Position numbers and translations under genes: made by a program
Part shown: positions 1-7,591 of the stretch, piece after piece
How the letters are laid out: each line of letters opens with the position of its first letter
Position numbering within the stretch: position 1 is the first letter of the stretch
The notes under the pieces: model-generated
Told to the model about the DNA's origin: nothing
What the model saw: only the letters and a program-made list of their open reading frames with translations
Database searches by the model: none
NCBI RefSeq assembly: GCF_014202995.1
Contig: NZ_JACHIA010000012.1
Coordinates: 1-41,350, forward strand
Reading direction: 5' to 3'
Origin: Longimicrobium terrae
GTDB taxonomy: Bacteria > Gemmatimonadota > Gemmatimonadetes > Longimicrobiales > Longimicrobiaceae
Length of the DNA stretch: 41,350 nt

Positions 1-82
1 CCGAAGCTTATCGCAGCTTATCGCGCCCTTCTTCGCCTGTCCGTGCCAAGGCATCCACCGTGCGCCCTACTTTCGCTTGACC
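1..82 (-). rRNA. 23S rRNA gene, 5' end (partial, runs off the left edge)
   Basis: Read on the minus strand, the sequence contains GGTCAAGCGAAAGTAGGGCG followed by CACGGTGGATGCCTTGGCAC. This is the universally conserved 5' end of bacterial 23S rRNA (E. coli GGTTAAGCGAC...CGGTGGATGCC). The mature 5' end is placed near base 82 by that similarity and may be off by a few bases. About 80 nt are in the window and the rest lies to the left. Two promoters sit directly upstream, and no 16S 3' end (anti-Shine-Dalgarno CACCTCCTTT) or spacer tRNA is visible between them and the gene. Confidence 0.93.
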
Positions 83-256
83 GGATATGCTCGCTGGCGG
101 GAGGTTACTCCACCAGGCACTCCGGTCCACCGAACCTTCTCACACGTATTGGTGCTTGCTGAGTGCCGATCACTTCGCTCGACTACTCGCTAACCCAACC
201 CATTACCCGAATTTTCAAATACTTCTTCAGCGCGGCCATTTCGCCGCGAGCCAACT

Positions 257-285
257 AACTTAATGGCCCTTGTCGCGGTTGTCAA
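257..285 (-). promoter_or_regulatory. 23S rRNA promoter P2
   Basis: On the minus strand a perfect -35 box TTGACA (280-285) is followed after 17 bases by TAAGTT (257-262), a weak -10. The predicted start is near 250, giving a leader of about 170 nt before the 23S 5' end. The perfect -35 and its position just upstream of an rRNA gene support the call. The -10 matches the consensus at only three positions. Confidence 0.6.
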
Positions 286-348
286 CAGGTCCGGAGATTC
301 CGGTTTCTGCCGCCCCGGCGTTGCCGCCGTGTCCCGCGAAGGGCGCAA

Positions 349-377
349 ACAATAATCACCTCGAGCAGTTTCGTCAA
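349..377 (-). promoter_or_regulatory. 23S rRNA promoter P1
   Basis: On the minus strand TTGACG (372-377) is followed after exactly 17 bases by TATTGT (349-354), a 4/6 match to TATAAT. It lies 92 bases upstream of P2 in the same orientation, the tandem P1/P2 layout common for rRNA operons. It is a sequence match only. Confidence 0.55.
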
Positions 378-665
378 CACTCCATCTGGGAATTATTCCG
401 AACTCTTCTCGAACGCCCGTTCGGCTATCCATACTTCCAGACGCGACTTGTGGCGCACCAGGCCAGCTCCATCCCTCAGGAATCTCTGGAATCGCCCGCA
501 ATCGAACATCATGCAGGCGTTTCCGATCGGCATTCGCGTCCAGAGCGGCCCGGCTCACCTACACGCATCGTAATCGTGCGTGAGGCCGCATCCTTGCGCG
601 TCATCCACGCAGGACCGCAGGACGACGGACGTACATCATCTACCGCAAGCGAGGCTCATCTGACC

Positions 666-1295
666 ATGTCATACCGCGCGATCGTGTTCGCGCTCGTCCT
701 CGGCGCTGGCGCCTGCTCGCAATCGGAGAAAGAACGCGCGGCGGTGGATGCGCCCGCGGTTCCCGCCGCGCAGGCGCCCGCGCCGACCGTCGGCACGGAC
801 AGCCCGGCTGCACCGGCGGAGCCCGCCGTGGCGGTCGCACTGGACGGGGAGGGGCTGCGCCTGGTCGACTCCAAGACGGGGAGCACGCGGCTGCTTGCGT
901 TCGGGGCGGATTCCGCGGCGGCGCTGCAGGCGCTTACGACGGCCTGGGGAGCGCCGGCCGAGCGGGCGGCTCAGCCCGACTGCGGAGCCGGGCCGCTCAC
1001 GTCCATCCGCTGGCCGAACGGCCTGACCGTGCTGGTACAGGAGGCCAAGTTCACCGGATGGAGCGCGACGGCGCCGCGGCAGCCTGTTCCCGCCGGACGG
1101 GCGGTGCAGACGATGAGCGGCGTGGGAGCGGGATCGACCCGCGGCGAGGTGGAGGGCGCGTACGCCATCAACGTCAGCAAGACGACGCTAGGGACGGAGT
1201 TCCAGGCGGGCGCGATGAGCGGGGTGTTCGCGGACAGCACTCCCGGCGCGCCGGTGGAGGTGCTGTGGGCCGGGATGTCCTGCGTCTATCGCTGA
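666..1295 (+). CDS. Lipoprotein of unknown function
   Basis: A protein of 209 residues. The first 17 residues form a lipoprotein signal peptide, MSYRAIVFALVLGAGAC, with the lipidated cysteine at position 17; the box AGAC is slightly atypical. Next come an Ala/Pro-rich linker (about 20-55) and a compact domain (about 57-209) with two cysteines, in PDCGAGP and GMSCVYR, that could form a disulphide. I recognise no family. The frame stays open well upstream, but the start is placed at the ATG with the signal peptide and GAGG at about 650. The gene is divergent from the 23S gene and converges with the membrane-protein gene 3 bases after its stop. Confidence 0.8.
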   Translation: MSYRAIVFALVLGAGACSQSEKERAAVDAPAVPAAQAPAPTVGTDSPAAPAEPAVAVALDGEGLRLVDSKTGSTRLLAFGADSAAALQALTTAWGAPAERAAQPDCGAGPLTSIRWPNGLTVLVQEAKFTGWSATAPRQPVPAGRAVQTMSGVGAGSTRGEVEGAYAINVSKTTLGTEFQAGAMSGVFADSTPGAPVEVLWAGMSCVYR

Positions 1296-1298
1296 GGA

Positions 1299-2006
1299 TC
1301 AGCGCGGCGCGTCCGGGCTTGAGGGGAGCGCCGGATCGACGGACCGCAGCCGGGGCAGATCCGCGGAAAGTCCGTCGGGCGGCGCGAGACGGGAGGAGGC
1401 GCCCGCCTCGTCCACGACCTCGCCGGCGATCGTCTCCGGCCACAGGAGGCGCGTGGCGACGGCCCAGAACGCGATGGCGATGAACCCCACCATCTGCCCC
1501 GCGGGCCGCAGCGGCCGGTAATCCGCAAAGACGCGGCGCACCCCCTCCGCCGCGTCGCCCAGGCCGAAGCCGGTGCCCGCGGCGGGGCCGACGCGCGTCC
1601 ACAGCACGGGAATGACGGAGAACTTGAGAACGGCGAGCAGGAGCGCCAAGCTGGCGAGGGTAAAGACGAGCCGCCTGCGTGTGCCTCCGTTGAACGCACC
1701 CCACGCCGTGACCGCCACGCCCGCCGTCACCATCCACTCGATCATTCCCGGTGGCGGATAAAGGAGTTCCAGCACCTGCGCCGACGCCAGTGTGCCGTAG
1801 CCGACCGCGATCCATCCCAGCACCCCGTCCGCCGGGGCCCATCCCCCGCGCATGACGAGCAGGTAGGAGAGGAGGAGCGCGAACACGCCCTCCACCATGC
1901 CGAAGGTGCGGTACTCCACCCCGTCCGGCACAAGCGCCACGCCGGCGAGCGCGGCGCTGGCGAGAAAGGCGAGGCTGGCCGCGACGCGGCGATGGGCGAG
2001 CGTCAT
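1299..2006 (-). CDS. Multi-pass membrane protein, unknown function
   Basis: A protein of 235 residues with about six hydrophobic segments (roughly 10-25, 35-52, 60-80, 88-105, 113-132 and 170-190), followed by a hydrophilic, Pro/Asp-rich cytosolic-looking tail. The start overlaps the stop of the preceding gene as ATGA (2003-2006), so the two are probably translationally coupled. It is the last gene of a three-gene leftward operon that begins with the PHP phosphoesterase. I recognise no family, so its link to nucleotide metabolism rests on position only. Confidence 0.75.
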   Translation of the reverse strand: MTLAHRRVAASLAFLASAALAGVALVPDGVEYRTFGMVEGVFALLLSYLLVMRGGWAPADGVLGWIAVGYGTLASAQVLELLYPPPGMIEWMVTAGVAVTAWGAFNGGTRRRLVFTLASLALLLAVLKFSVIPVLWTRVGPAAGTGFGLGDAAEGVRRVFADYRPLRPAGQMVGFIAIAFWAVATRLLWPETIAGEVVDEAGASSRLAPPDGLSADLPRLRSVDPALPSSPDAPR

Positions 2007-2578
2007 CGGGGAATCCACTCCAGCGGGCCCGGCCGCAGCTGGCGCTGAATGCGGGCGATCAACGCGTCCGCCCGCGTGCGCGTGGAGGCGGCAACCGGGG
2101 CGGCCCGCACCCGCTGCGCCACGGCGAGCGCATCGTTCAGGCGCTGCTTGTCGTCCGCGCGGTACCAGGGGGACGCGCCGGAGGCCAGCATCATCCCCGC
2201 CCTGTCGAGCGCGATGCCCGCCCACATTTCCGTGCTTTCCACCAGGCGGACGCTGTCCTGCCCCGCGTTCTGGCGCGCGTCCAGCGCCTGCTCTTCCGCC
2301 TCGGCGTAGCGCGCCAGGGCGGCGGCCGTGTCACCCGCGGCCGCCGCGGAGATGGCGGCGCTCACCCGCTCGCGCGCGCGGGAAATGCGCGGCGTGTACG
2401 CGTCCGGGGCGATGGCCACCCACGCGCGCCCGCCCACTTCCGCCGCGGTCTGCGGCTGCCCGGCGTAGAGAACGACGGCGAGGCACGACAGCACGGCGAG
2501 CAGCGCGAGCCCCCCGAGAACCCAGGGATCGCGCAGTCCGTCGTTCCACCGGGGCCCCGCGGCCGCCTCCGTATCCAT
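2003..2578 (-). CDS. Single-TM protein with helical domain
   Basis: A protein of 191 residues: a short cytosolic N-terminus, one membrane segment (about 20-40, VLGGLALLAVLSCLAVVLYAG), then an Ala/Arg-rich helical region whose pattern (AARARERVSAA, AAALARYAEAEEQAL) suggests TPR-like helices. The ATG at 2578 lies 5 bases after the PHP gene stop, and the end overlaps the next gene by 4 bases. The function is unknown. The tight packing suggests co-expression with both neighbours, perhaps as an envelope-anchored helper. Confidence 0.75.
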   Translation of the reverse strand: MDTEAAAGPRWNDGLRDPWVLGGLALLAVLSCLAVVLYAGQPQTAAEVGGRAWVAIAPDAYTPRISRARERVSAAISAAAAGDTAAALARYAEAEEQALDARQNAGQDSVRLVESTEMWAGIALDRAGMMLASGASPWYRADDKQRLNDALAVAQRVRAAPVAASTRTRADALIARIQRQLRPGPLEWIPR

Positions 2579-2583
2579 GCGGA

Positions 2584-3405
2584 TCAGCCGGTCCCGCCTG
2601 CGTCCACCACTTCCTGCACGTCCTCCACTGGGATGAAGAAGTCCCCCAGGCGCGAACGATACGGCCCGTGCCAGTCCGAGCCGCCGCTGGGCCACAGCCC
2701 GAGTTCACGCGCGACGGAGCGGAAATGCTTGGCGTCGGACGGGTTGGTCGTGGGGCGAAAGCACTCCACGCCGGAAAGGCCCCACTCCGCGAAGTCGCGG
2801 ATCGCCGCGTCGAACTGCCGCGGATCGGGGTGCGCCCACACGGCCACGCCGCCCGCGTCGCGGATCATTTCGATCGCGCTGCGCACGGAGGGAAGCTCGG
2901 TGGGAACGAAGGCCGATCCCGCGTCGCCCAGAAAGCGGTCGAACGCCTCACCCACGGAGCGCACCTGCCCGGCGGCGACCATCGCCCGGGCCACGTGCGG
3001 ACGGCCGATGGCGCGCGCGTCCGTTCCCGCGGCGCGCAGGACGTCCTCGTATTCCACCGCGATGCCCATCGACTGAAGCTTGCGCACCATCTCGCGCGCC
3101 CGCTCCTGCCGCCGTCCCAGCGCGCCCGCCTCGTGGGCAAGCAGCGACGCGGCGTCGGGCGCCACATGGTAGCCCAGGACGTGGATCTCGTCTTCCCCGT
3201 GGCGGCTGCTGACCTCCACGCCGGCGATCACGCGCACCGGCCCGCCCGCCGCGGCGGCCAGGGCTTCGGCGACGCCGCCGATGGTGTCGTGGTCAGTGAT
3301 GGCGATGATGTCCAGCCGGGCGTCGGCCGCGGTGCGGACAAGGTCGGCGGGAGACAGTTCGCCGTCGGAGGCGCGGGTGTGCAGGTGGAGATCGACTCGC
3401 TTCAT
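2584..3405 (-). CDS. PHP-domain phosphoesterase (YciV/TrpH/RNase AM type)
   Basis: A 273-residue protein of the polymerase-and-histidinol-phosphatase family. The metal-binding motifs appear in order: HLHTRASDG (H7, H9, D14), ITDHDT (D38, H39), GVEVSS, a later H in ARAIGRPHVARAM, AHPDPRQF and SGGSDWHG at the C-terminus. Members of this subfamily hydrolyse 3',5'-nucleoside bisphosphates (pAp) or short 5'-phosphorylated RNA ends, using a trinuclear metal centre. The length fits the family. The start is the ATG of MKRVDLHLHT. An upstream in-frame ATG at 3465 would place a strong hairpin inside the gene. It is first in a three-gene operon. The exact substrate is not decided by sequence. Confidence 0.88.
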   Translation of the reverse strand: MKRVDLHLHTRASDGELSPADLVRTAADARLDIIAITDHDTIGGVAEALAAAAGGPVRVIAGVEVSSRHGEDEIHVLGYHVAPDAASLLAHEAGALGRRQERAREMVRKLQSMGIAVEYEDVLRAAGTDARAIGRPHVARAMVAAGQVRSVGEAFDRFLGDAGSAFVPTELPSVRSAIEMIRDAGGVAVWAHPDPRQFDAAIRDFAEWGLSGVECFRPTTNPSDAKHFRSVARELGLWPSGGSDWHGPYRSRLGDFFIPVEDVQEVVDAGGTG

Positions 3406-3426
3406 ACGGATGGGGATCAGAGACGG

Positions 3427-3459
3427 ACGCGCCGCCCGCCGGTGCGGCGGGCGGCGCGT
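3427..3459 (-). terminator. Strong hairpin between the beta-barrel gene and the PHP gene
   Basis: A perfect 15-bp GC stem (3427-3441 with 3445-3459) around a 3-base loop. It follows the leftward beta-barrel gene by 32 bases and precedes the PHP start by 21 bases. There is no clear T-run, so it may act as a weak terminator or an mRNA-end stabiliser. Confidence 0.6.
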
Positions 3460-3491
3460 GATCATGACAGTTCAGTGGTGACCCGCGTTTG

Positions 3492-4091
3492 CTACTGGCG
3501 CCACGCCACGCCCAGCCCCCAGTCCGCGCCGCGGCCCAGGTTGGCCCCGAAGCGGAGGACGAAGCCGGAGGCGAAGTCCAGGTCCACGCCCACGTCGGCC
3601 AGCACGTCAACCTGAATGTCGCTGTCGTCGTTGCGGTCGCCGATGATGTCGTTGGCCACGGCGAGACGCGGATGGATGTACGGCGTTACCGTCAGGTTGC
3701 CGGCGGGAATGGCCTGCCCGGCGGTAAAGCCCACCTGCCCGCCCAGAATGCCGGTGCCGTCACCCAGCACGCCCTGCGCGGCGGCGGTAAAGGCCAGACC
3801 GATGGGCGCGCCCGCGAGGACGACCGGGTTCCGCACTTCCAGCCCGAGCGTCAGGGCGCCGTCGCCGGTGTCCACGTAGCCTGCGCGCAGCCCCACGTCC
3901 GAGCCGCCGCGCGACGGGCGGCGCCAGATGCCTTCCACGCCCAGCGCGTCCGAGCCCCAGTCGTGAAGGTAGACGCCGAAGTCGCTGCGGGGAACCGGCG
4001 ACATGTAGGTGGGCGTAAAGACCTGCGCGTCGGCGCGGGTGCCCGCGAACGCCGCCCCGATCGCGGCGGCGGCAATCCACTTGTGCTTCAT
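3492..4091 (-). CDS. Secreted outer-membrane beta-barrel-like protein
   Basis: A protein of 199 residues. A signal peptide (MKHKWIAAAAIGAAFAGTRADA, cleavage near residue 22) precedes a chain of alternating hydrophobic strands with aspartate/glycine turns. It ends in a C-terminal aromatic strand (WGLGVAWRQ), as in small outer-membrane beta-barrels. No catalytic motif is seen. The start is the signal-peptide ATG, with AGGA just upstream. It is monocistronic, with the hairpin at 3427-3459 downstream. The family (OmpW/OmpA-barrel-like or another) cannot be assigned by eye. Confidence 0.75.
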   Translation of the reverse strand: MKHKWIAAAAIGAAFAGTRADAQVFTPTYMSPVPRSDFGVYLHDWGSDALGVEGIWRRPSRGGSDVGLRAGYVDTGDGALTLGLEVRNPVVLAGAPIGLAFTAAAQGVLGDGTGILGGQVGFTAGQAIPAGNLTVTPYIHPRLAVANDIIGDRNDDSDIQVDVLADVGVDLDFASGFVLRFGANLGRGADWGLGVAWRQ

Positions 4092-4210
4092 CCTGGCGGT
4101 CCTGAGGTGGGGTCCATGCAACAAAGACGATGCCCGTCAGCCTGGGTAGTAGGCCAGCGGGCGTACGGGTGTTCCACGGGTTCAAGTTCTGGACCAGAGG
4201 AGAGAAGATG

Positions 4211-4238
4211 TAGGGAATAGGGAATAGGGAATGGGGAA
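4211..4238. repeat. Four tandem 7-bp repeats (TAGGGAA)
   Basis: TAGGGAA occurs three times without a gap, followed by a fourth unit with one change (TGGGGAA). On the other strand it reads TTCCCTA. It is intergenic and likely to be length-variable by slippage. Confidence 0.9.
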
Positions 4239-4341
4239 TAGAAACAGCGTTCATGATGATGGTTGATGCGCATCAGAGCGAAGTTCCATCGCGCTGCATC
4301 GTGGGCGGGCGTGATCGCGGTCAGCGTCGGTGGCGGAAACG

Positions 4342-4377
4342 GGATGGGCCCGGCCGGCAGCCGGACGGGCCCCATCC
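4342..4377 (-). terminator. Terminator of the beta-helix gene
   Basis: GGATGGG-CCC pairs with GGG-CCCATCC with one bulged C, enclosing an inner CCGG/CCGG stem. It begins 18 bases beyond the stop of the leftward beta-helix gene and is followed on that strand by CGTTTCCG. Confidence 0.6.
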
Positions 4378-4395
4378 ACAATCAATCTTCTCCGA

Positions 4396-6171
4396 TCAGC
4401 CGGCCTGCGCGGTCCAGGCGTAGACCACGGGGGCGCCCGGCGCGACGTCCACGCTGATGGTGAAGGTCGTCGCGGTCACCGCGCTGATCCAGAAGCGGCC
4501 GGCGCCCATGAGGTCCGGCGCGCTGGCAGGCGTCACCGTGATCCCCGCGGCCGCGGGGGTGCGCGCCAGCCCGTGCGTCACCACAACCGAGGTGGCGCCG
4601 GCGGCGACGGTCGCCGTGCCCGTGGCGTCCGTGGCCCAGCCGCGGTTGTCGCGCGTGGTGAACGCGACCGGCGGCGTGGGCGCGTACACGTTCACGCGGT
4701 TGTCGCGAAACGTGTTGTACGAGATCTCCGTGTCCAGAAAGCTCCCCGTTCCCGCCACGCGCAGGTCCACACCCAGATCGCAGTCCACGATGGTGTTGCC
4801 GACGATGGACAGCCCCTTGGCCTCGACGCCGTTCAGGTAGACCGAGATGGCGGACCCTTCCTGCACCCCCGACTTGCGGACGTGCTTGATGACGTTGTTG
4901 GAGATGCGTACGTCGGTGGGCGCGTGATAGACGTACGTCGTCGTCCCGCCGACCGTGACCGGCTCCCCGTAGCGCTCCAGGCGGATGGCGCGCGTGTAGT
5001 ACGGCCAGGCGGACTCATCGGTGTGCCGCACGCCGTTGATGACGTTGGACTCGATGAGGACGTTTTCCCCGCCGTAGACGATGATGGCGCCGTACGGCGT
5101 GTCCATGTCGGTGATGACGTTGTTGGAAACGATCAGGTCACCGCCATTCTGAAAGAAGAAGGCGAGAGCATGCCGCAGCCCGCGGGCTTCGTTGCCGTGC
5201 ACCACCGTGTGGCCCTGGCCCAGAATCTGGATCGCGGGCGGCTGTGCCGGCGCCTCGCCCTCCGCGGGCGGGTTCTGGATGAACAGGTTGCCGATGTAGC
5301 GGCTGCTGATGGCGGCCGGGTTCTTTTCCTGGATGATGGCGCCCGTGGCGTCGCCCGGAGTGCCGATGTCTTCCAGGTGGTTGCCCGCCACGTAGGCGTG
5401 CACCGACGACTGGTAGATGAAGTTGGTGTTGCCGCCGCCGGGAATGCTGCGCACCCGCCGCACGTGGTTGTTGGTCACCACCAGCCGCTGGCAGATCACC
5501 TGCACCACCCGCGCGACGGCCGCGGCGCCGCTGAAGCCCTCCGCCGTCAGGTTGGCGACGTAGTTGTCGCTGAAGACGACCAGCTCGCGGCCCTCGTCCT
5601 CGTCGTTGCCCGACATGCGCAGCACGTAGCGGCGGCAGTTCTCCACGCGGCTGCGGGTGAAATAGACGGCGTCGAACTTCATGCTGGCCGATACGACGGC
5701 AGTCGACAGGTTGCGGAAGATGCAGCGGTCGATGGTCAGCCGCCCGATGAACTCCGCCGCGGTGCCGCTCCACAGCAGGAACGTCGCCGAGTCGCGAAAG
5801 GTGCAGTTCTCGAAGCTCACCGCCTGCACGGGCGGCGCGTTGATCCCCTCGAAGATGGTTCCCCAGTTCTCGAAGGTCAGCCCCGCCACGTCCAGTTCGC
5901 TGCGGGCGATGGCGAAGCGGGTGGTGGTGCCGGGCCCGCGCAGCACCGTGTCGCCGGGCACCTCGCCGCGCAGCCGGACCGGCTCGGTGAGCGTCGGGAC
6001 GGGGGTGGGGGTGGTGAGGGCCCAGGAGGGAAGGTTGTAGATACCGGCGGGGAAGTACACCTCCGCGCCACCCTGGGCGATCGCCGCGGCAATGGCGTTC
6101 TTGACGGCGGCGGAGTCGTCCGTCGTGCCGTTGCCGGACGCGCTGTACGGGGCGTCCTTGACGTTGATCAT
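4396..6171 (-). CDS. Right-handed parallel beta-helix protein with tail-fibre-like C-terminus
   Basis: A 591-residue protein. The N-terminus (about 1-60: MINVKDAPYSASGNGTTDD, AAIAQGGAEVYFPAGIYNL) is the classic start of pectate-lyase-3/tailspike beta-helix domains. It is followed by many 20-30-residue coils rich in N, V, I and G (for example SNNVITDM, ESNVINGV, SNNVIKHV, IVGNTIVD), typical of right-handed parallel beta-helices. The last ~85 residues (GTATVAAGATSVVVTHGL ... RFWISAVTATTFTISVD) resemble C-terminal domains of phage tail-fibre and tailspike proteins. No signal peptide is seen, which is odd for a polysaccharide lyase and is more like a phage or tailocin fibre, or non-classical export. 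GGAG lies 7-10 bases upstream of the ATG. The substrate is unknown. Confidence 0.85.
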   Translation of the reverse strand: MINVKDAPYSASGNGTTDDSAAVKNAIAAAIAQGGAEVYFPAGIYNLPSWALTTPTPVPTLTEPVRLRGEVPGDTVLRGPGTTTRFAIARSELDVAGLTFENWGTIFEGINAPPVQAVSFENCTFRDSATFLLWSGTAAEFIGRLTIDRCIFRNLSTAVVSASMKFDAVYFTRSRVENCRRYVLRMSGNDEDEGRELVVFSDNYVANLTAEGFSGAAAVARVVQVICQRLVVTNNHVRRVRSIPGGGNTNFIYQSSVHAYVAGNHLEDIGTPGDATGAIIQEKNPAAISSRYIGNLFIQNPPAEGEAPAQPPAIQILGQGHTVVHGNEARGLRHALAFFFQNGGDLIVSNNVITDMDTPYGAIIVYGGENVLIESNVINGVRHTDESAWPYYTRAIRLERYGEPVTVGGTTTYVYHAPTDVRISNNVIKHVRKSGVQEGSAISVYLNGVEAKGLSIVGNTIVDCDLGVDLRVAGTGSFLDTEISYNTFRDNRVNVYAPTPPVAFTTRDNRGWATDATGTATVAAGATSVVVTHGLARTPAAAGITVTPASAPDLMGAGRFWISAVTATTFTISVDVAPGAPVVYAWTAQAG

Positions 6172-6598
6172 GTTCTGCTCCGTTCGGGGTGTGTGCAGAA
6201 CCGGCGGGCGGTCCGGGGAGACGCCTCTTCCGGCCTACGAACATACCCGAACGAATGCCGAAACGGGACCAGAACTGTGTGGCTATTGCGCACACTCCGC
6301 ACACCTGTCCGCGGATGCCTTCCGGCCTGTCCGCACGGAGATCGAGGAACGGTTGAACCGCTGATCCGTGCCGGATTCCCGTTCCGTCCGCCTCACATCC
6401 GGAACACAGACAGCCCCGCTCCGGCGCCATGCCGGAAGCGGGGCTGATGCCCGGTTGCCGCCACCCCTCATCCAAGAACCCCGCGACGGTTCCCTCGATC
6501 AGTCGCGCGGGACGGGTTGCGGACGCGGGCCGCGGGGTGCAACGTGCAGCACAGCCGGGGAACGGCTTGGACCGGAGCCGGAACTCGGAGGAGCGCGG
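6172..6598. other. Intergenic region between divergent genes
   Basis: This 427-base divergent region must carry promoters for the leftward beta-helix gene and the rightward acyltransferase, but I find no convincing -35/-10 pair. Its main structure is the palindrome at 6411-6446. No gene is supported. Confidence 0.5.
6411..6446. repeat. Hairpin-forming palindrome
   Basis: CAGCCCCGCT (6411-6420) pairs with AGCGGGGCTG (6437-6446). An inner CCGGC/GCCGG stem is separated by one bulged A, and the loop is 5 bases. It sits between divergent genes, so it terminates no visible gene. It may be an orphan terminator or a regulatory element. Confidence 0.7.
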
Positions 6599-7591
6599 TT
6601 GATCAGGCGGTACCTGAATGGCCTTGCCCGCGGCGCGCTGCGGCGGGCGATGGCCGGCGTTCCACGCCGTCGCCGCTTCGCGGCGGCGCTGCTGCTGGCG
6701 CGCGTCCTTACCCCGTTCGTGCGGCGGGCCGGGATGTTCACGGGGCTGCGGCGCTGGCCGCTGAACTCCGGTCTGGCGGTGAGTCTGCACGTGGTGCTCG
6801 GCGAGCTGATCCGCAGCGGCGTCGGCTTTGATGCACGCGTCGTTTTACGGGGGCTTGAGCGGCTGGACGAGGCGGCGGCGGACGGCCGCGGGGTGCTGCT
6901 CATCGGCCCGCACACGCTGCTGACGCGCATGGCCATCCGCCGTCTGCACGAGGCCGGTTATCCGGTTACGGCCATCACCGCCGTCACCGCCCCCGCCGCG
7001 CCGCCGGGCTCCGACCTGCCGCTCATCCGCCGCTCCCCGTTCTTTCTGCTCGCGGTGCGCGAAGAGCTGGCGCGCGGGCGCATCGTCTTTGCCATGGTGG
7101 ACCGCGCGAGCGCCGAGCCCGGCATCACCACGGCGGTGGAGACCGCGCTGGGAACCGTGCACGTGGCCGATCCCCTCATCCACCTGGCGGCCCGCTGCGG
7201 CGCGCGCGTGGTGTTCATTGCCTCGCGGCTGCGCGGGGCGGCGATTCAGGCCCGGATCGAGGCTCCCGGTCCCGCGGGCGGCGACGCGGCCGCCACGCTC
7301 CAGCACTTCATCCGCTTCGTGCAGCGGTACGCGGCCCGGCTGGCGGGGACGTCCGCGCCGCGCGAGGCGAGCCGCGGCGGGGAGACCGCCGCTCCGCACT
7401 CCCCCCGGCATCAGGCCCTTCCCGAAACCCACCCCGGCGCGTCTTACGAGAGGACGGATCGTGCAGCAGGCAGGACTTCACCGGCACCGTACGCAGGGAC
7501 TGCTGGACCGGGAATCGTTTCCCATGCGGCTGTGGAGCAAGGCCAAGCGCCAGGGGGCGTGGGATCCGCAGGACATCGACTTCGCCCCTGA
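6599..7591 (+). CDS. LPLAT-like (LpxL/HtrB-type) acyltransferase homologue
   Basis: The frame is open for 330 residues from a TTG start at 6599, placed by a strong GGAGG (6587-6591) 7 bases upstream. Residues about 30-260 resemble lysophospholipid acyltransferase-like proteins: an N-terminal Arg-rich amphipathic region, then GVLLIGPHTLLTRMAIRRL where the catalytic H-x4-D/E would be, SPFFLLAVREELARGRIVFAMVD and AARCGARVVFIASRLRG. The acidic partner of the histidine is replaced by Arg (HTLLTR), so catalysis is doubtful. The last ~65 residues are low-complexity. The final 131 bases overlap the R2lox gene in another frame, an unusually long overlap. It is probably co-transcribed with R2lox. Confidence 0.65.
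   Translation: MIRRYLNGLARGALRRAMAGVPRRRRFAAALLLARVLTPFVRRAGMFTGLRRWPLNSGLAVSLHVVLGELIRSGVGFDARVVLRGLERLDEAAADGRGVLLIGPHTLLTRMAIRRLHEAGYPVTAITAVTAPAAPPGSDLPLIRRSPFFLLAVREELARGRIVFAMVDRASAEPGITTAVETALGTVHVADPLIHLAARCGARVVFIASRLRGAAIQARIEAPGPAGGDAAATLQHFIRFVQRYAARLAGTSAPREASRGGETAAPHSPRHQALPETHPGASYERTDRAAGRTSPAPYAGTAGPGIVSHAAVEQGQAPGGVGSAGHRLRP

Larger units (their letters stand above)
83..665. other. Intergenic leader/promoter region without 16S or tRNA
   Basis: This 583-base stretch holds the leader of the leftward 23S gene and its two promoters. Apart from those I see a short inverted repeat, CACGCA (562-567) with TGCGTG (577-582), which could be an operator for the rightward lipoprotein gene. 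There is no 16S 3' end, tRNA T-arm or credible protein gene. Open frames here lack ribosome sites and recognisable sequence. Confidence 0.6.
4092..4395. other. Intergenic region with short tandem repeat
   Basis: Between two leftward genes. It contains a 7-base tandem repeat at 4211-4238 and the terminator of the beta-helix gene at 4342-4377. I see no gene; the open frames are low-complexity products of the repeat. Confidence 0.6.

Noticed and set aside
82-300. 16S-23S spacer with spacer tRNAs
   Set aside because: There is no anti-Shine-Dalgarno 16S end, no tRNA-Ile/Ala-like stretch, and a perfect -35 box lies only ~200 bases upstream of the 23S 5' end.
270-665. N-terminal extension of the lipoprotein frame back to base 270
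   Set aside because: The extra 132 codons overlap the 23S promoters, have no ribosome site and would bury the signal peptide that starts at 666.
4170-4200. Possible tRNA T-arm (GGGTTCAAGTTCTGG)
   Set aside because: The flanking bases do not form a 5-bp T-stem, and no acceptor or anticodon stem can be assembled around it.
4211-4238. CRISPR-like repeat
   Set aside because: The 7-base units are contiguous, without spacers. No array of 20-40-base repeats or cas gene occurs in the window.
4330-6447. A 705-codon rightward frame opposite the beta-helix gene
   Set aside because: It is the antisense shadow of a clear beta-helix protein: Val/Asp/Gly/Arg/His-rich, with no domain and no ribosome site. 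This is common in high-GC coding DNA.
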